Shown piece by piece: positions 1 to 9,251 of a stretch of 13,506 nucleotides of DNA. A model generated the notes under the pieces. It did not search any database. It worked only from the letters and a program-made list of their open reading frames with translations, and was not told the origin of the DNA. The first letter of the stretch is position 1. Every line of letters begins with the position of its first letter. Source of the stretch: Paracoccaceae bacterium (GTDB lineage: Bacteria > Pseudomonadota > Alphaproteobacteria > Rhodobacterales > Rhodobacteraceae); contig JALQUQ010000035.1 in NCBI GenBank assembly GCA_023263735.1, positions 1 to 13,506 on the forward strand. The letters run 5' to 3'. The position numbers were made by a program, and so were the translations under genes.

Positions 1-478
1 TTTGCGTAGTACATCAGCTCTTGGCCGACTTGCAGAACGCTGCCGCCGTACAGCCCGACGTCCATGGTGCCATCGTCTTGGTTCCACTGGACGCGCCGGG
101 CCTGGGTGACGTGTGGGCCATCCTCTGGCAGGTCGATGTAGTCCGTCACCACAGAGTTGTTGTTCTGGATGACGGGCGCAGTGGCCAGCATCTCCAGAGC
201 GTTGGCAATGCGGCCAAGCGTATCCAGCGCCTGCACAGCCTTTTGGTCGGCTGCGCCGCTGTTGATGGCCATGTCTTGCGCCAAGCTGACGATCAGAGCC
301 AATGCTTCATTGGCTGCAGCCTCTGCGTTGCCTGCTTGGATGCTGATTCCGGTGGTGTCGCTTGCAGGCGCGATCTCGTCGGCCAACTGAAACAGGCGCT
401 CGAACTGCTTGATCTGCTCGTGGTTCTTGAGGAACGTGGCGAGCTGATCGCGGGTAAGGTTGAGCTTTTGCGTTGCCA

Positions 479-479
<1 letters not shown>
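1..479 (-). CDS. Phage virion protein of unknown function, C-terminus beyond window
   Basis: The frame opens with ATG at 479-477 and stays open to the window edge, so about 159 residues are visible and the C-terminus is missing. It begins MATQKLNLTRDQLATFLKNH and is helical and Ala/Gln-rich, with possible coiled coil, to about residue 110. A beta-like stretch follows (RRVQWNQDDGTMDVGLYGGS) and then QVGQELMYYA. The start overlaps the stop of the gp10-like gene as TGATG, a translational-coupling arrangement. In P22 the gene after gp10 is the tail needle gp26, so a tail or needle-associated role is possible by position, but I recognise no signature and make no functional claim. It is not ordinary Rhodobacterales coding sequence: codons such as GCA, CAA and AAC are used freely, unlike the genes to the right. 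Confidence 0.75.
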
Positions 480-2019
<1,540 letters not shown>

Positions 2020-3672
2020 TCACCGTGTTCCCGTCAGCTTTTGCAGTGCCTCGCGGGTCTTTGGGCCAAAAGCGCCGTCCACCGGTCCGTCATACACCCC
2101 TTCGTCGTGCAGGCGGCTTTGGATTTTCCGCATGACCTCTTTGGGCTTGTCTTTGGCGCGGTCCAAAAGCCACGTGTTTTCCCCGCGCAAGGCATTGATG
2201 TAAAGCTCCGCCGCCCGATCAAAATCCCGCGCGACGCCAAAGCCCGCCTCATATAACAGGCCCAGATTGTACATGCCGGTCAAAGACCCACCGTCAGCCG
2301 CGGCCTGATACCATTTTGCCGCCTCGGTCGGCGATTTCTTGACCCCCCGGCCCTTTTGATACAGCACGCCCATGCTGCTCATCGCATCGACAGACCCCGC
2401 CTCAACCGCGGCTTGGGTCACGGTCAAAGCCTCATCGTACTTTTCACCGGCATAAAGCATACGGCCCAGCAAAGCGCCCGCACGCCCGCCGCTTGGGTCT
2501 TCGGCAAGGGCTGTTCTGCAAACTTCGATCGCTGTTTCAATCTGGGCCGGTGTCAGCGAAAAGATCGATGACTTGTTGGGATCGGCATAGGTTTCGCAGT
2601 CTTCCATGGCGCCCGTGCCTTGCTTGACCACCGCGGTTTGCGGGGCGGGTGCCGCCGGGTCGGGCTTTTCGGGCGTCACGGTGGTGTCTCTTGACAAGAG
2701 GGCGGCCAACCTCTCTCCAGCCATGGCCGTCAAGACGGGGCATTGCGCATAGGTCGCGACAAAGCTTTCCAGCGCCGCCTTGCTTTCGGTTTGTGCGATG
2801 ATTTCCCAATCGGCGCGGGCATCCGTGCAATTTGATGCCGCAGTCAGGTTCGCGTCAGCGGGCTTTGGTTCCCCCAAAGGAAGTTTTGCGGGCACCAGAA
2901 CCAGTTCGCCATCAAACTCATCATAGACGGCGGGAAATTGTTCGTGGTTCACCGATTGCGCCAGTTTGCGTACATCGGTTCGCACCTGCCGCGCAAGCTC
3001 ATGGATCGGCAATCCCGGCTCGACCAAGCGCGGCAACAGAATGCGCGTAAACACCGAATTCGGATCTTGATCGTCGTTCGACAGCCGGTCGAGCGCGGTT
3101 TGCCCTGCGCCGGCGGAAAAAATCATGAAGGCGCCTTCGGGGGCGGTCACCTTGGCCAATCCACGCGTTGCCCCGATGCTGCGGGTGCCCTCTTTGGGAA
3201 AGGGATTGTCGCGGCAGGCATCGATGATCAAAAGGCTGATCCGCGCCCCCTTTGCCCGCAGCGAATCGACAACCGTTTCCACCTTGAGCGCGCGCTGCGT
3301 CATGACCAACTCGCCGCCGGGCCGAACCTCGGGCACATCGGTGGGCAACAGATAGTTTGACCCGTCGATTTCTATTCCATGGCCCGCGAAGTAAAAAACC
3401 GCCTCGTCCCCCGGCTTGATCTGATTGGAAAAGGCCGACAATGCGCTCAGAAGCCCCAGTTGGTCGGCATCCAGAACAAGGGTTGATTGAAAGCCCACGC
3501 CTGACAGGGCTGTGTGAATGGCTTTGGCGTCATTTCGGGCTTTTTCCAGACCCGGAACCGCCTGATAGCTGTCATTGCCAATAATCAGGGCATAGCGCCC
3601 CTCTGCCCAGACCGGACCGGTCAGCCAAACCGACACCAAAGCGACCACAAAGGAAAGAACACGGCGGATCAT
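2020..3672 (-). CDS. Secreted caspase-like protein with 2 Sel1 repeats and PG-binding-like C-terminus
   Basis: A 550-residue exported protein. Residues 1-23 are a Sec signal peptide (MIRR start, hydrophobic core, cleavage after VWA). Residues 24-262 form a peptidase C14/caspase-like p20 domain with the His in FAGHG (H98) and the Cys in IIDACRDNPF (C153), so the catalytic dyad is present. A CTDARADW...RLAALL block (282-325) precedes a low-complexity Pro/Ala linker, two Sel1 repeats (about 430-500) and a PG_binding_1-like module (514-546, GVYDGPVDGAFGPKTREAL). ATG 3672 is preferred to ATG 3705 or TTG 3711 because it places the signal peptide at the N-terminus and matches the paralogue; the ribosome site is weak either way. 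It lies 91 bp downstream of the long paralogue with a terminator between, so it is probably transcribed separately. Protease activity and targets are unknown; an envelope location is inferred. Confidence 0.88.
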   Translation of the reverse strand: MIRRVLSFVVALVSVWLTGPVWAEGRYALIIGNDSYQAVPGLEKARNDAKAIHTALSGVGFQSTLVLDADQLGLLSALSAFSNQIKPGDEAVFYFAGHGIEIDGSNYLLPTDVPEVRPGGELVMTQRALKVETVVDSLRAKGARISLLIIDACRDNPFPKEGTRSIGATRGLAKVTAPEGAFMIFSAGAGQTALDRLSNDDQDPNSVFTRILLPRLVEPGLPIHELARQVRTDVRKLAQSVNHEQFPAVYDEFDGELVLVPAKLPLGEPKPADANLTAASNCTDARADWEIIAQTESKAALESFVATYAQCPVLTAMAGERLAALLSRDTTVTPEKPDPAAPAPQTAVVKQGTGAMEDCETYADPNKSSIFSLTPAQIETAIEVCRTALAEDPSGGRAGALLGRMLYAGEKYDEALTVTQAAVEAGSVDAMSSMGVLYQKGRGVKKSPTEAAKWYQAAADGGSLTGMYNLGLLYEAGFGVARDFDRAAELYINALRGENTWLLDRAKDKPKEVMRKIQSRLHDEGVYDGPVDGAFGPKTREALQKLTGTR

Positions 3673-3733
3673 CGCAAGAAACCAATCATGCAGGATTGAC
3701 AGCATTACCAATCAGATGCCGATCAGTCATGTA

Positions 3734-3755
3734 AAGGGGCCTTTGCGGCCCCCTT
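3734..3755 (-). terminator. Rho-independent terminator of the long caspase-Sel1 gene
   Basis: Nine nt after the stop at 3764, the minus strand forms AAGGGGGCC / GGCCCCTT: six GC pairs, one bulged base and two A-T pairs around a 5-nt loop, followed by TTTACAT. GC stem plus a T-run directly behind the gene is a good intrinsic terminator and separates the two caspase genes. Confidence 0.7.
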
Positions 3756-3763
3756 GGCTTTGA

Positions 3764-6619
3764 TCAGCGCAGCCCAGCCACTTTTTCCATGGCCTCGCGG
3801 GTCTTGGCACCAAAGGCACCATCCACGGCCCCCGAATAATACCCTTGATCCCTAAGAATGCGCTGCACGCCCCGGATCACCTGACGCGGTGAATTTTGCG
3901 CATTGTTCAGGAACAGTTTTTCCCCCCCCTGAAGGCTTTGCACATAAAGCTCGGCCGCGCGGTCGAAATCGCGGGTCACCCCCCGGCCATTTTCATAAAG
4001 CAGGCCAAGGTTGTAATTGGCCAGCGAATTGCCCCCATCCGCGGCCGCGCTGTACCAGCGGAATGCCTCGCCGTAATCGGCAGTGGTGCCGCGCCCCAGT
4101 TCATGGAACACCCCAAGGTTGTTCATGGCATAGATGTCGCCCCCTTCGGCGCCCATCCGATACCATTTGAACGCCTCGGAATCGTTTTGGCTTACACCCA
4201 GACCGTTTTCATAAAGCCAGCCAATGCGGCGCTGCGCCACGGCATCGCCGCGATCGGCCCCTTTCTGATACCAACGCATCGCCTCGGCGTAATCCTGGGT
4301 CACACCGCGACCCGCCTCATACATCCAGCCCAGATTGCTCATGCCGGTCAGATTGCCGCCTTCTGCCCCAATCCGGTACAGGCGAACCGCTTCGGTATCG
4401 CTTTGGGCCACCCCGCCGACGCCGTTTTCGTAATACCAGCCCAAAGCGGTTGCCGACCGGGCATCATTGGCCTCATAACCCTTGGTGTACCAACGCACCG
4501 CTTCTTCGTAGGATTGTTCAACCCCGCGGCCGTTTTCATACATCCAGGCAATGTTGCCCATGCCCGCCGGGTTCCCGGCCTCGGCACCAATCTTGTAAAG
4601 GCGGGCGGCTTCGAATTCATCGGGGGCCAAACCGCCCATGCCCATTTCATAAAACCAGCCAAGCGCAACGGTCGACCGGGCATTTCCAGCTTCATGCCCC
4701 GCACGGTACAGCCGCACCGCTTCGTCATAGTTCTGGGTCACGCCCCGGCCATTTTCATACATCCAGGCCAGATTGCCCATCGCCTCGGAATCGCCCTGAT
4801 CGGCGGCTTTCTGATAAAAGCTGACGGCCTGAACATCATCTTGGGTCACGCCCCGACCGTTTTCGTAATGCCAGCCAAGCGACACCAGCGCCCGCGTGTT
4901 TCCGGCATCGGCCGCCTTGTGGAAATATTCGACGGCGCGCGTGTCATCCTGTGCGACGCCGACCCCGTTTTCATACATCCAGCCCAAGGCCTGCATCGAC
5001 CGGGCATCCCCCAGATCAGACCCAACCTGATACCAATGCGCGGCCTCAGATTCGCTTTTTTCGACGCCCCGACCGTTTTCATACATCCAGCCCAGATTGC
5101 CCGCGCCGCGACCATTCCCGGCATCGGCGGCCGCACGATACCAGCGCGCCGCTTCGGTATCGGATTGGCCCACGCCCTTGCCCGCCTCGTACATCCAGCC
5201 AAGGTTGGCCATCGCAACCGAAGACCCCGCCTCGGCCGCCGCCTGATACCAGCGCACCGCGTCAAAATCGTTCCGGGTCACGCCCTGCCCCTGCTCATAC
5301 ATCACGGCAAGGTTGTTCATCGCAAAGGCGTCACCAGCATCGGCGCCCTGCTTGGTGACGGTAAAGGCCTCTTCCACCTGACCCGATGCCGAAAGCACGC
5401 GGCCCAGCAGCGCGGCGGCCCGCCCACCCTCTGGCTCGCTCGACAAGGCGCGGCGGCAAATGTCGATGGTGCGATTGATGTCGCCCGCCACCAGATCATC
5501 GAACGACACCGTTGCCGGATCGGCCAGTTCCTGACACTGCTTCAACTCTCCGGTGCGGGCATCCGCTGCCACGACATCCTTGGTCAGGGTGGACAAAGAG
5601 GCCAATTCCTTGCCGCCCGCCGCCTGCAGCGCGGCCAACCGCTCGGTCGCAAGCGCGGTCAAGATCGGGCAAACGGCATGGGTGGCCACAAACCCCTCAA
5701 GCGCAGCCTTGCTTTCCGTCTGCGCAACAATGGCCCAATCGGCCCGCGCCGCCGAACAGGGGTCGGCGACCTGCGCGCTTTGCGCTTGGGCCTGCGGAAC
5801 AGGCTCCACCTTCAGCGAACGGCCCTCAAGACTTGCGGGCACAAGGGCCAATTCCCCGTCGAATTCATCGTAAACCGCCGGGAATTGGTCATGGTTCACG
5901 CTTTGCGCCAGTTTGCGCACCTCAGTCCGGACCTCACGCGCAAGCTCGTGGATCGGCAATCCCGGCTCGACCAGACGCGGCAACAAAACGCGCGTGAACA
6001 CCGAATTCGGGTTGCCATCATCACCCGAAAGACGGTCCAGCGCGGTTTGCCCGGCCCCGGCGGAGAACATCAAGAAAGTGCCCTCGGGCGCGGTCACACG
6101 GCCCAAACCGCGGGTTGCCCCAATGCTGCGCGTGCCTTCCTTGGGAAAGGGATTGTCGCGGCAGGCGTCGATGATCAAAAGACTGACCCGCGCCCCTTTT
6201 TGCCGCAACGTATCGACCACGGTTTCCACTTGCAGCGCGCGCTGCGTCATCACCAGTTCCAAACCCGGCCTGACTTCGGGCACATCGGTCGGCAACAAAT
6301 AGTTTGACCCGTCAATTTCGATCCCATGCCCGGCGAAATAAAACACCGTTTCGTCGCCCGGCTTGATCTTGTTGGCAAAGGCCGACAGCGCGCTCAGCAG
6401 GGTCAACTGGTCCCCATCCAGCACAAGGGTCGAGTCAAACCCGACCCCTGAAAGGGCATCGTGAACCGACTGGGCATCATTGCGCGCCTTCAGCAGGCTG
6501 GGCACCGACTGATAGGTGTCATTCCCAATGACCAAGGCATATCGACCATCTGCAAAAGCAGGCAGCGACACCCACGCAAGGACAACGGCGACGAACGCAG
6601 AAAGGATGCGGCTGATCAT
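3764..6619 (-). CDS. Secreted caspase-like protein with 13 Sel1 repeats and PG-binding-like C-terminus
   Basis: A 951-residue paralogue of the gene that follows it. Signal peptide 1-23 (MISR start, cleavage after AFA) and caspase-like domain 24-262 with H98 (FAGHG) and C153 (IIDACRDNPF) share the paralogue's residue numbering; by hand count the two domains are about 85% identical. A conserved ARADW...RLAAL block (291-331) and a helical stretch (360-430) lead to 13 Sel1 repeats (about 432-900, consensus NLGWMYENGRGV) and a PG_binding_1-like end (912-948, GYYSGAVDGAFGAKTREAM). Sel1 solenoids are protein-protein scaffolds, so the repeats may recruit substrates or partners in the periplasm (inference). 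ATG 6619 was chosen for the signal peptide; the TTG at 6655 only adds a charged leader. No strong Shine-Dalgarno is seen. aroC ends 125 bp upstream behind a strong terminator, so this gene needs its own promoter. Confidence 0.9.
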   Translation of the reverse strand: MISRILSAFVAVVLAWVSLPAFADGRYALVIGNDTYQSVPSLLKARNDAQSVHDALSGVGFDSTLVLDGDQLTLLSALSAFANKIKPGDETVFYFAGHGIEIDGSNYLLPTDVPEVRPGLELVMTQRALQVETVVDTLRQKGARVSLLIIDACRDNPFPKEGTRSIGATRGLGRVTAPEGTFLMFSAGAGQTALDRLSGDDGNPNSVFTRVLLPRLVEPGLPIHELAREVRTEVRKLAQSVNHDQFPAVYDEFDGELALVPASLEGRSLKVEPVPQAQAQSAQVADPCSAARADWAIVAQTESKAALEGFVATHAVCPILTALATERLAALQAAGGKELASLSTLTKDVVAADARTGELKQCQELADPATVSFDDLVAGDINRTIDICRRALSSEPEGGRAAALLGRVLSASGQVEEAFTVTKQGADAGDAFAMNNLAVMYEQGQGVTRNDFDAVRWYQAAAEAGSSVAMANLGWMYEAGKGVGQSDTEAARWYRAAADAGNGRGAGNLGWMYENGRGVEKSESEAAHWYQVGSDLGDARSMQALGWMYENGVGVAQDDTRAVEYFHKAADAGNTRALVSLGWHYENGRGVTQDDVQAVSFYQKAADQGDSEAMGNLAWMYENGRGVTQNYDEAVRLYRAGHEAGNARSTVALGWFYEMGMGGLAPDEFEAARLYKIGAEAGNPAGMGNIAWMYENGRGVEQSYEEAVRWYTKGYEANDARSATALGWYYENGVGGVAQSDTEAVRLYRIGAEGGNLTGMSNLGWMYEAGRGVTQDYAEAMRWYQKGADRGDAVAQRRIGWLYENGLGVSQNDSEAFKWYRMGAEGGDIYAMNNLGVFHELGRGTTADYGEAFRWYSAAADGGNSLANYNLGLLYENGRGVTRDFDRAAELYVQSLQGGEKLFLNNAQNSPRQVIRGVQRILRDQGYYSGAVDGAFGAKTREAMEKVAGLR
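3920..5326 (-). repeat. 108-bp tandem repeat array encoding 13 Sel1 units
   Basis: The aligned Leu/Ile of each NLGWMYENGxGV motif falls at residues 437, 473, 509, 545, 581, 617, 653, 690, 726, 763, 799, 835 and 871. The spacing is 36 codons except for two 37-codon units (from 653 and 726), which carry an extra Gly (MGG, VGG). On the plus strand the array shows as recurring variants of TTTTCATACATCCAG. Confidence 0.9.
4333..4771 (-). repeat. 73-residue Sel1 supra-unit duplicated in tandem
   Basis: Repeats 6-7 and 8-9 form two copies of a 36+37-residue pair: residue 617 to 690 is 73, and 690 to 763 is 73. Each pair starts with a NLAWMYENGRGV or NIAWMYENGRGV repeat and ends with an ALGWxYExGxGG repeat, so the pair, not the single repeat, seems to have been the latest unit of duplication. 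Confidence 0.7.
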
Positions 6620-6640
6620 GGCAGGAAACCGAAATGAAAA

Positions 6641-6667
6641 TGTCAGAGAGTCCAAGGCTATCTGACA
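6641..6667. promoter_or_regulatory. Dyad TGTCAGA-N13-TCTGACA upstream of the long caspase-Sel1 gene
   Basis: Perfect 7-bp inverted repeat, half-sites 6641-6647 and 6661-6667, with starts 20 bp apart (about two helical turns). It ends 21 bp before the start codon at 6619. On the minus strand an A-rich stretch with a TTGCCC (6694-6689) and a TAATTATG (6673-6666) lies just upstream and may hold the promoter, though the -10 is poor. It could be an operator or a 5'-UTR hairpin. Confidence 0.4.
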
Positions 6668-6693
6668 TAATTACCATGATTTTTTTCTGGGCA

Positions 6694-6739
6694 ATAAAAA
6701 TTTAGCCGAAAGGCACCGAATTATCGGGCCATTTCGGCT
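6694..6739 (-). terminator. Strong Rho-independent terminator of aroC
   Basis: Directly after the aroC stop (6744), the minus strand pairs AGCCGAAA (6739-6732) with TTTCGGCT (6711-6704). Inside that, GGC pairs with GCC and CCGA with TCGG around a TAAT loop, giving about 15 bp with two unpaired bases. AAATTTTTATT follows immediately. This is the clearest intrinsic terminator in the window. Confidence 0.88.
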
Positions 6740-6743
6740 GGCA

Positions 6744-7847
6744 TTATTGGCCGATTTTTCCGCGTTTTCCGCCCGTTTGCGCGCGATCCAAAAGCAGATG
6801 ATCCAGAAGAACGCAGGCCATCATCGCCTCGCCCACCGGAACCGCCCGAATGCCCACGCAGGGGTCGTGGCGGCCCTTGGTGATCAGTTCGATATCTTCG
6901 CCGCGTTGATTGATCGTCTTGCGCGGCGTCAGGATCGAAGAGGTCGGCTTGACCGCAAACCGGCAAATCACCGGCTGCCCGGTTGAAATGCCGCCCAGAA
7001 TGCCGCCCGCATGATTTGACAGAAACTCTGGCCCATTTGGGCCCATGCGGATCTCGTCGGCGTTTTCGACACCGGTCAGCATCGCCGCCGACATGCCGTC
7101 GCCAATTTCCACCGCCTTGACCGCGTTGATCGACATCATCGCGCTGGCCAGATCGCTATCAAGTTTGCCATACAGCGGCGCGCCCAGCCCGGCCGGAACG
7201 CCTTCGGCCACAACTTCGATCACCGCGCCCACGGAATTGTGGTTCAAACGCAAATCATCCAGATAGACGGCCCATTCGTCGGCCATTACTGGATCGGGGC
7301 ACCAGAACGGATTTTCTTCAATCTGCGCCGCGTCAAAGCGGGTGCGATCAATCGTTTTCGCCCCCATCTGCACCATGTAACCGGTGATTTTCAGCCCGGG
7401 CACCAAGGCCGCCAGTGCCGCCCGCGCCACGCCACCGGCGGCAACCCGGCTGGCCGTTTCCCGTGCCGAAGACCGCCCGCCGCCGCGATAATCGCGCAGG
7501 CCATATTTCTGATGATAGGTGATGTCGGCATGACCGGGCCGAAAGCTTTGCGCGATATCGCCATAGTCTTTCGACCGCTGGTCGGTGTTTTCGATCATCA
7601 ACTGAATCGAGGTGCCCGTGGTGACCCCGTCAAACACGCCCGACAGAATGCGCACTTCGTCGGGTTCTTTGCGCTGTGTCGTAAACTTCGACGTTCCCGG
7701 TTTGCGCCGATCCAGCCAAGGCTGAAGATCAGCCTCGGTCAAAGCGACGCCGGGGGGAACCCCATCAACGGTTGCGCCAATGGCAGGCCCGTGGCTTTCG
7801 CCCCAAGTGGTGACGCGGAACAGATGACCGAAGGTGTTCAAACTCAT
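6744..7847 (-). CDS. aroC: Chorismate synthase
   Basis: Converts 5-enolpyruvylshikimate-3-phosphate to chorismate, the last common step of aromatic amino acid synthesis, using reduced FMN, in the cytoplasm. 367 residues, normal for the family. All three family signatures are visible: GESHGPAIG near residues 16-24, [20 protein letters not shown] in the middle, and [18 protein letters not shown] near the C-terminus. ATG 7847 ([20 protein letters not shown]) is the start: AAGGAG lies 7 nt upstream and the N-terminus is canonical, whereas the 28-codon upstream extension is unconserved-looking. The gene is followed by a strong terminator and preceded by a 217-bp gap with two long hairpins, so it appears to be its own transcription unit. 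Confidence 0.97.
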   Translation of the reverse strand: MSLNTFGHLFRVTTWGESHGPAIGATVDGVPPGVALTEADLQPWLDRRKPGTSKFTTQRKEPDEVRILSGVFDGVTTGTSIQLMIENTDQRSKDYGDIAQSFRPGHADITYHQKYGLRDYRGGGRSSARETASRVAAGGVARAALAALVPGLKITGYMVQMGAKTIDRTRFDAAQIEENPFWCPDPVMADEWAVYLDDLRLNHNSVGAVIEVVAEGVPAGLGAPLYGKLDSDLASAMMSINAVKAVEIGDGMSAAMLTGVENADEIRMGPNGPEFLSNHAGGILGGISTGQPVICRFAVKPTSSILTPRKTINQRGEDIELITKGRHDPCVGIRAVPVGEAMMACVLLDHLLLDRAQTGGKRGKIGQ

Positions 7848-7910
7848 GGGTGCGCTCCTTTTCCCGCCCCCCATAGGCCAAAGCGGCCAAGGAATGAAGG
7901 GGGTTTGAAT

Positions 7911-7954
7911 GGGGCAGGGCTGGTGCGACACCGGGCCAAACCGCGCCCTGCCCC
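7911..7954 (-). promoter_or_regulatory. Long imperfect hairpin in the aroC leader region
   Basis: GGGGCAGGGC (7911-7920) and GCCCTGCCCC (7945-7954) are perfect 10-bp complements. Inside, GGTG/CACC makes a second small stem, leaving a 12-nt internal loop on the minus strand. It ends about 64 nt before the aroC start. No T-run follows on the minus strand, so it is not an obvious terminator; a leader structure or an RNA stability element is possible. Confidence 0.45.
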
Positions 7955-7990
7955 CATGTTCGACGCCGCATCGTTTCCAAGAACGGAAGC

Positions 7991-8014
7991 GGCCCGCAAG
8001 TCATCTTGCGGGCC
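7991..8014 (-). terminator. Perfect 10-bp hairpin after asd
   Basis: GGCCCGCAAG (7991-8000), a 4-nt loop and CTTGCGGGCC (8005-8014) lie 51 nt past the asd stop. The T-tract is on the plus side (CCTTTCCC) and on the minus side only GCTTCC follows, so termination efficiency for asd is uncertain, but no other stop signal is seen before aroC. Confidence 0.6.
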
Positions 8015-8064
8015 TTTCCCTGTCAGCAAGCGGCGGCTGTCCTTGCGACCGATGGGCGAGACCC

Positions 8065-9123
8065 TCACTGCGGCAGCAGGCGCTCGGCAATCTGGACGGC
8101 GTTCTGCGCCGCGCCTTTCAGCAATTGGTCGCCCACCACGAACATGGCCAAGGTCTTGCCCGACGGGTCTGCCGTATCGGGGCGCAGACGGCCAACCAGA
8201 ACATCCTCACCCCCCGACGCATCCACGGGCATCGGAAAGTAATTGCGGGCGCGGTCATCCACGACCTTGACGCCGGGGGCCGCCCCAAGCAGGGCCCGCG
8301 CCTCTTCGGGCGAAACCACGCGGTCGAATTCAACGCTGATCGCCATGCCGTGGGCGCGCAGGATCGGAACGCGAATGCAGGTGATGCCCACCGGCAATTC
8401 GGGCAAAGACAGGATGCGGCGCGTTTCGGCCACCACCTTGGATTCCTCGCCGTTATAGCCGGTTTCGGGGTCCATATCCGCATTGTGGCTAAAGAAGTTA
8501 AAGGCGTAGGGATGCGGCAGAACCTTGTGCGGATAGGTTTCACCTTTCAACGCAGCCTCGGTCGCCAGACGCAGCTCTTCCATCGCGGCGGCACCTGCCC
8601 CCGATGCCGCCTGATAGGTGACCAACGACAGGCGGCGGATCGGATGGGCGCGGTGCAACGGGGCCAAAGCCGTTGTGGCAATCGCGGCAACGCAATTCGG
8701 GTTGGCAATCACACCCTGATGCGCAGACAGGGCTGCCTCGTTGGCCTCGGGCACGATCAGGGGCACGTTGGCTTCCATCCGAAAGGCGCTGGAATTGTCC
8801 ACGACAATCGCACCGGCCCGCACGGCGATGGGCGCGAATTTCTTGGAAATGCCCGAACCGGCCGAAAACAGGGCCACATCCACACCGGCAAAGGACGCCT
8901 CGGTCAGTTCTTCGATCACCACATCCTGACCACGGAACGGCAGAGTTTTCCCAGCCGACCGGGCCGAAGCCAGCAATTTCAACGCTTTGACCGGAAAGTT
9001 CCGGCCTTCAAGGCAGTTCAGCAGTTCAACACCCACAGCGCCGGTTGCGCCGACAATGGCTACAACAGGGTTCGCGGGCAAAACGCGGGCAATTTGCGCG
9101 GGGCGGTCAAGTTCGGTCAGCAT
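8065..9123 (-). CDS. asd: Aspartate-semialdehyde dehydrogenase
   Basis: Reduces aspartyl phosphate to aspartate semialdehyde with NADPH, the branch step to lysine/diaminopimelate, threonine and methionine. 352 residues. GATGAVG (25-31) is the NADP-binding glycine loop, NPNC (141-144) carries the catalytic Cys144, and RVPILRAHGMAIS (251-263) holds the substrate Arg and catalytic His258. NFFSHNADMDPETGYNGEESK resembles the plant/chlamydial-type sequence more than the E. coli type (from memory). ATG 9123 is preferred to GTG 9165 because GGAG stands 7 nt before it, while the GTG lies inside the proposed terminator loop. The 5' region holds a Thr/Lys leader peptide and alternative hairpins, so transcription attenuation is the likely control. 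Confidence 0.95.
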   Translation of the reverse strand: MLTELDRPAQIARVLPANPVVAIVGATGAVGVELLNCLEGRNFPVKALKLLASARSAGKTLPFRGQDVVIEELTEASFAGVDVALFSAGSGISKKFAPIAVRAGAIVVDNSSAFRMEANVPLIVPEANEAALSAHQGVIANPNCVAAIATTALAPLHRAHPIRRLSLVTYQAASGAGAAAMEELRLATEAALKGETYPHKVLPHPYAFNFFSHNADMDPETGYNGEESKVVAETRRILSLPELPVGITCIRVPILRAHGMAISVEFDRVVSPEEARALLGAAPGVKVVDDRARNYFPMPVDASGGEDVLVGRLRPDTADPSGKTLAMFVVGDQLLKGAAQNAVQIAERLLPQ

Positions 9124-9144
9124 CTCGTTCTCCAAGGGATCAAA

Positions 9145-9251
9145 CGGACGGGGACCTTTTTTCACCTAAGTCACCCCGTCCGGCTTCGGCGGGGCTTCGG
9201 TGGTTCGTTCGGTTCTTAGACCGCGCAACCCGACCGTTCCCCCGCCAAAGC
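9145..9251 (-). promoter_or_regulatory. Proposed Thr/Lys attenuator of asd (segments 1-4)
   Basis: Four pairing segments follow the Thr/Lys codons on the minus strand. Segment 1 (9251-9240, GCTTTGGCGGGG) pairs over 12 bp with one G-U with segment 2 (9194-9183, CCCCGCCGAAGC). Segment 2 can instead pair with segment 3: CCCCGCC (9194-9188) with GGACGGGG (9181-9174), 7 bp and one bulge, loop GAAGCC. Segment 3 can instead pair with segment 4: CGGACGGGG (9182-9174) with CCCCGTCCG (9153-9145), 9 bp, followed by TTTGAT, a terminator-like end. Stalling on the last Thr/Lys codons, which abut segment 1, would mask it, let 2:3 form and block 3:4. Full translation would favour 1:2 and 3:4. The pairings are seen directly; the regulatory logic follows the trp/thr attenuator model. 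Confidence 0.62.

Noticed and set aside
3920..5326. Regular 108-bp repeats as a possible CRISPR or satellite array
   Set aside because: The unit is a whole number of codons, lies in frame inside a gene and encodes a known repeat family; there are no short identical repeats with unique spacers.
3896..6307. 803-codon open frame on the plus strand opposite the long caspase-Sel1 gene
   Set aside because: It mirrors the 36-codon Sel1 period in antisense; the absence of stops is a by-product of GC-biased repeats. The minus-strand frame has a signal peptide, catalytic residues and known domains.
7765..7951. Small frame starting [12 protein letters not shown] ahead of aroC as a Trp-type leader peptide
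   Set aside because: Only two Trp codons, no stop before aroC (it runs deep into the gene in another frame), and its codons fall inside the 7911-7954 hairpin arms without an attenuator layout.
9123..9165. GTG at 9165 as the start of asd
   Set aside because: It falls in the loop of the proposed 3:4 hairpin, has no good Shine-Dalgarno, and the extra 14 residues are unlike the family; ATG 9123 has GGAG at proper spacing.
7909..9219. 436-codon plus-strand frame across asd and the aroC-asd gap
   Set aside because: Antisense to asd, whose motifs are unambiguous; the translated product has no recognisable domain and runs through the hairpins and the leader.
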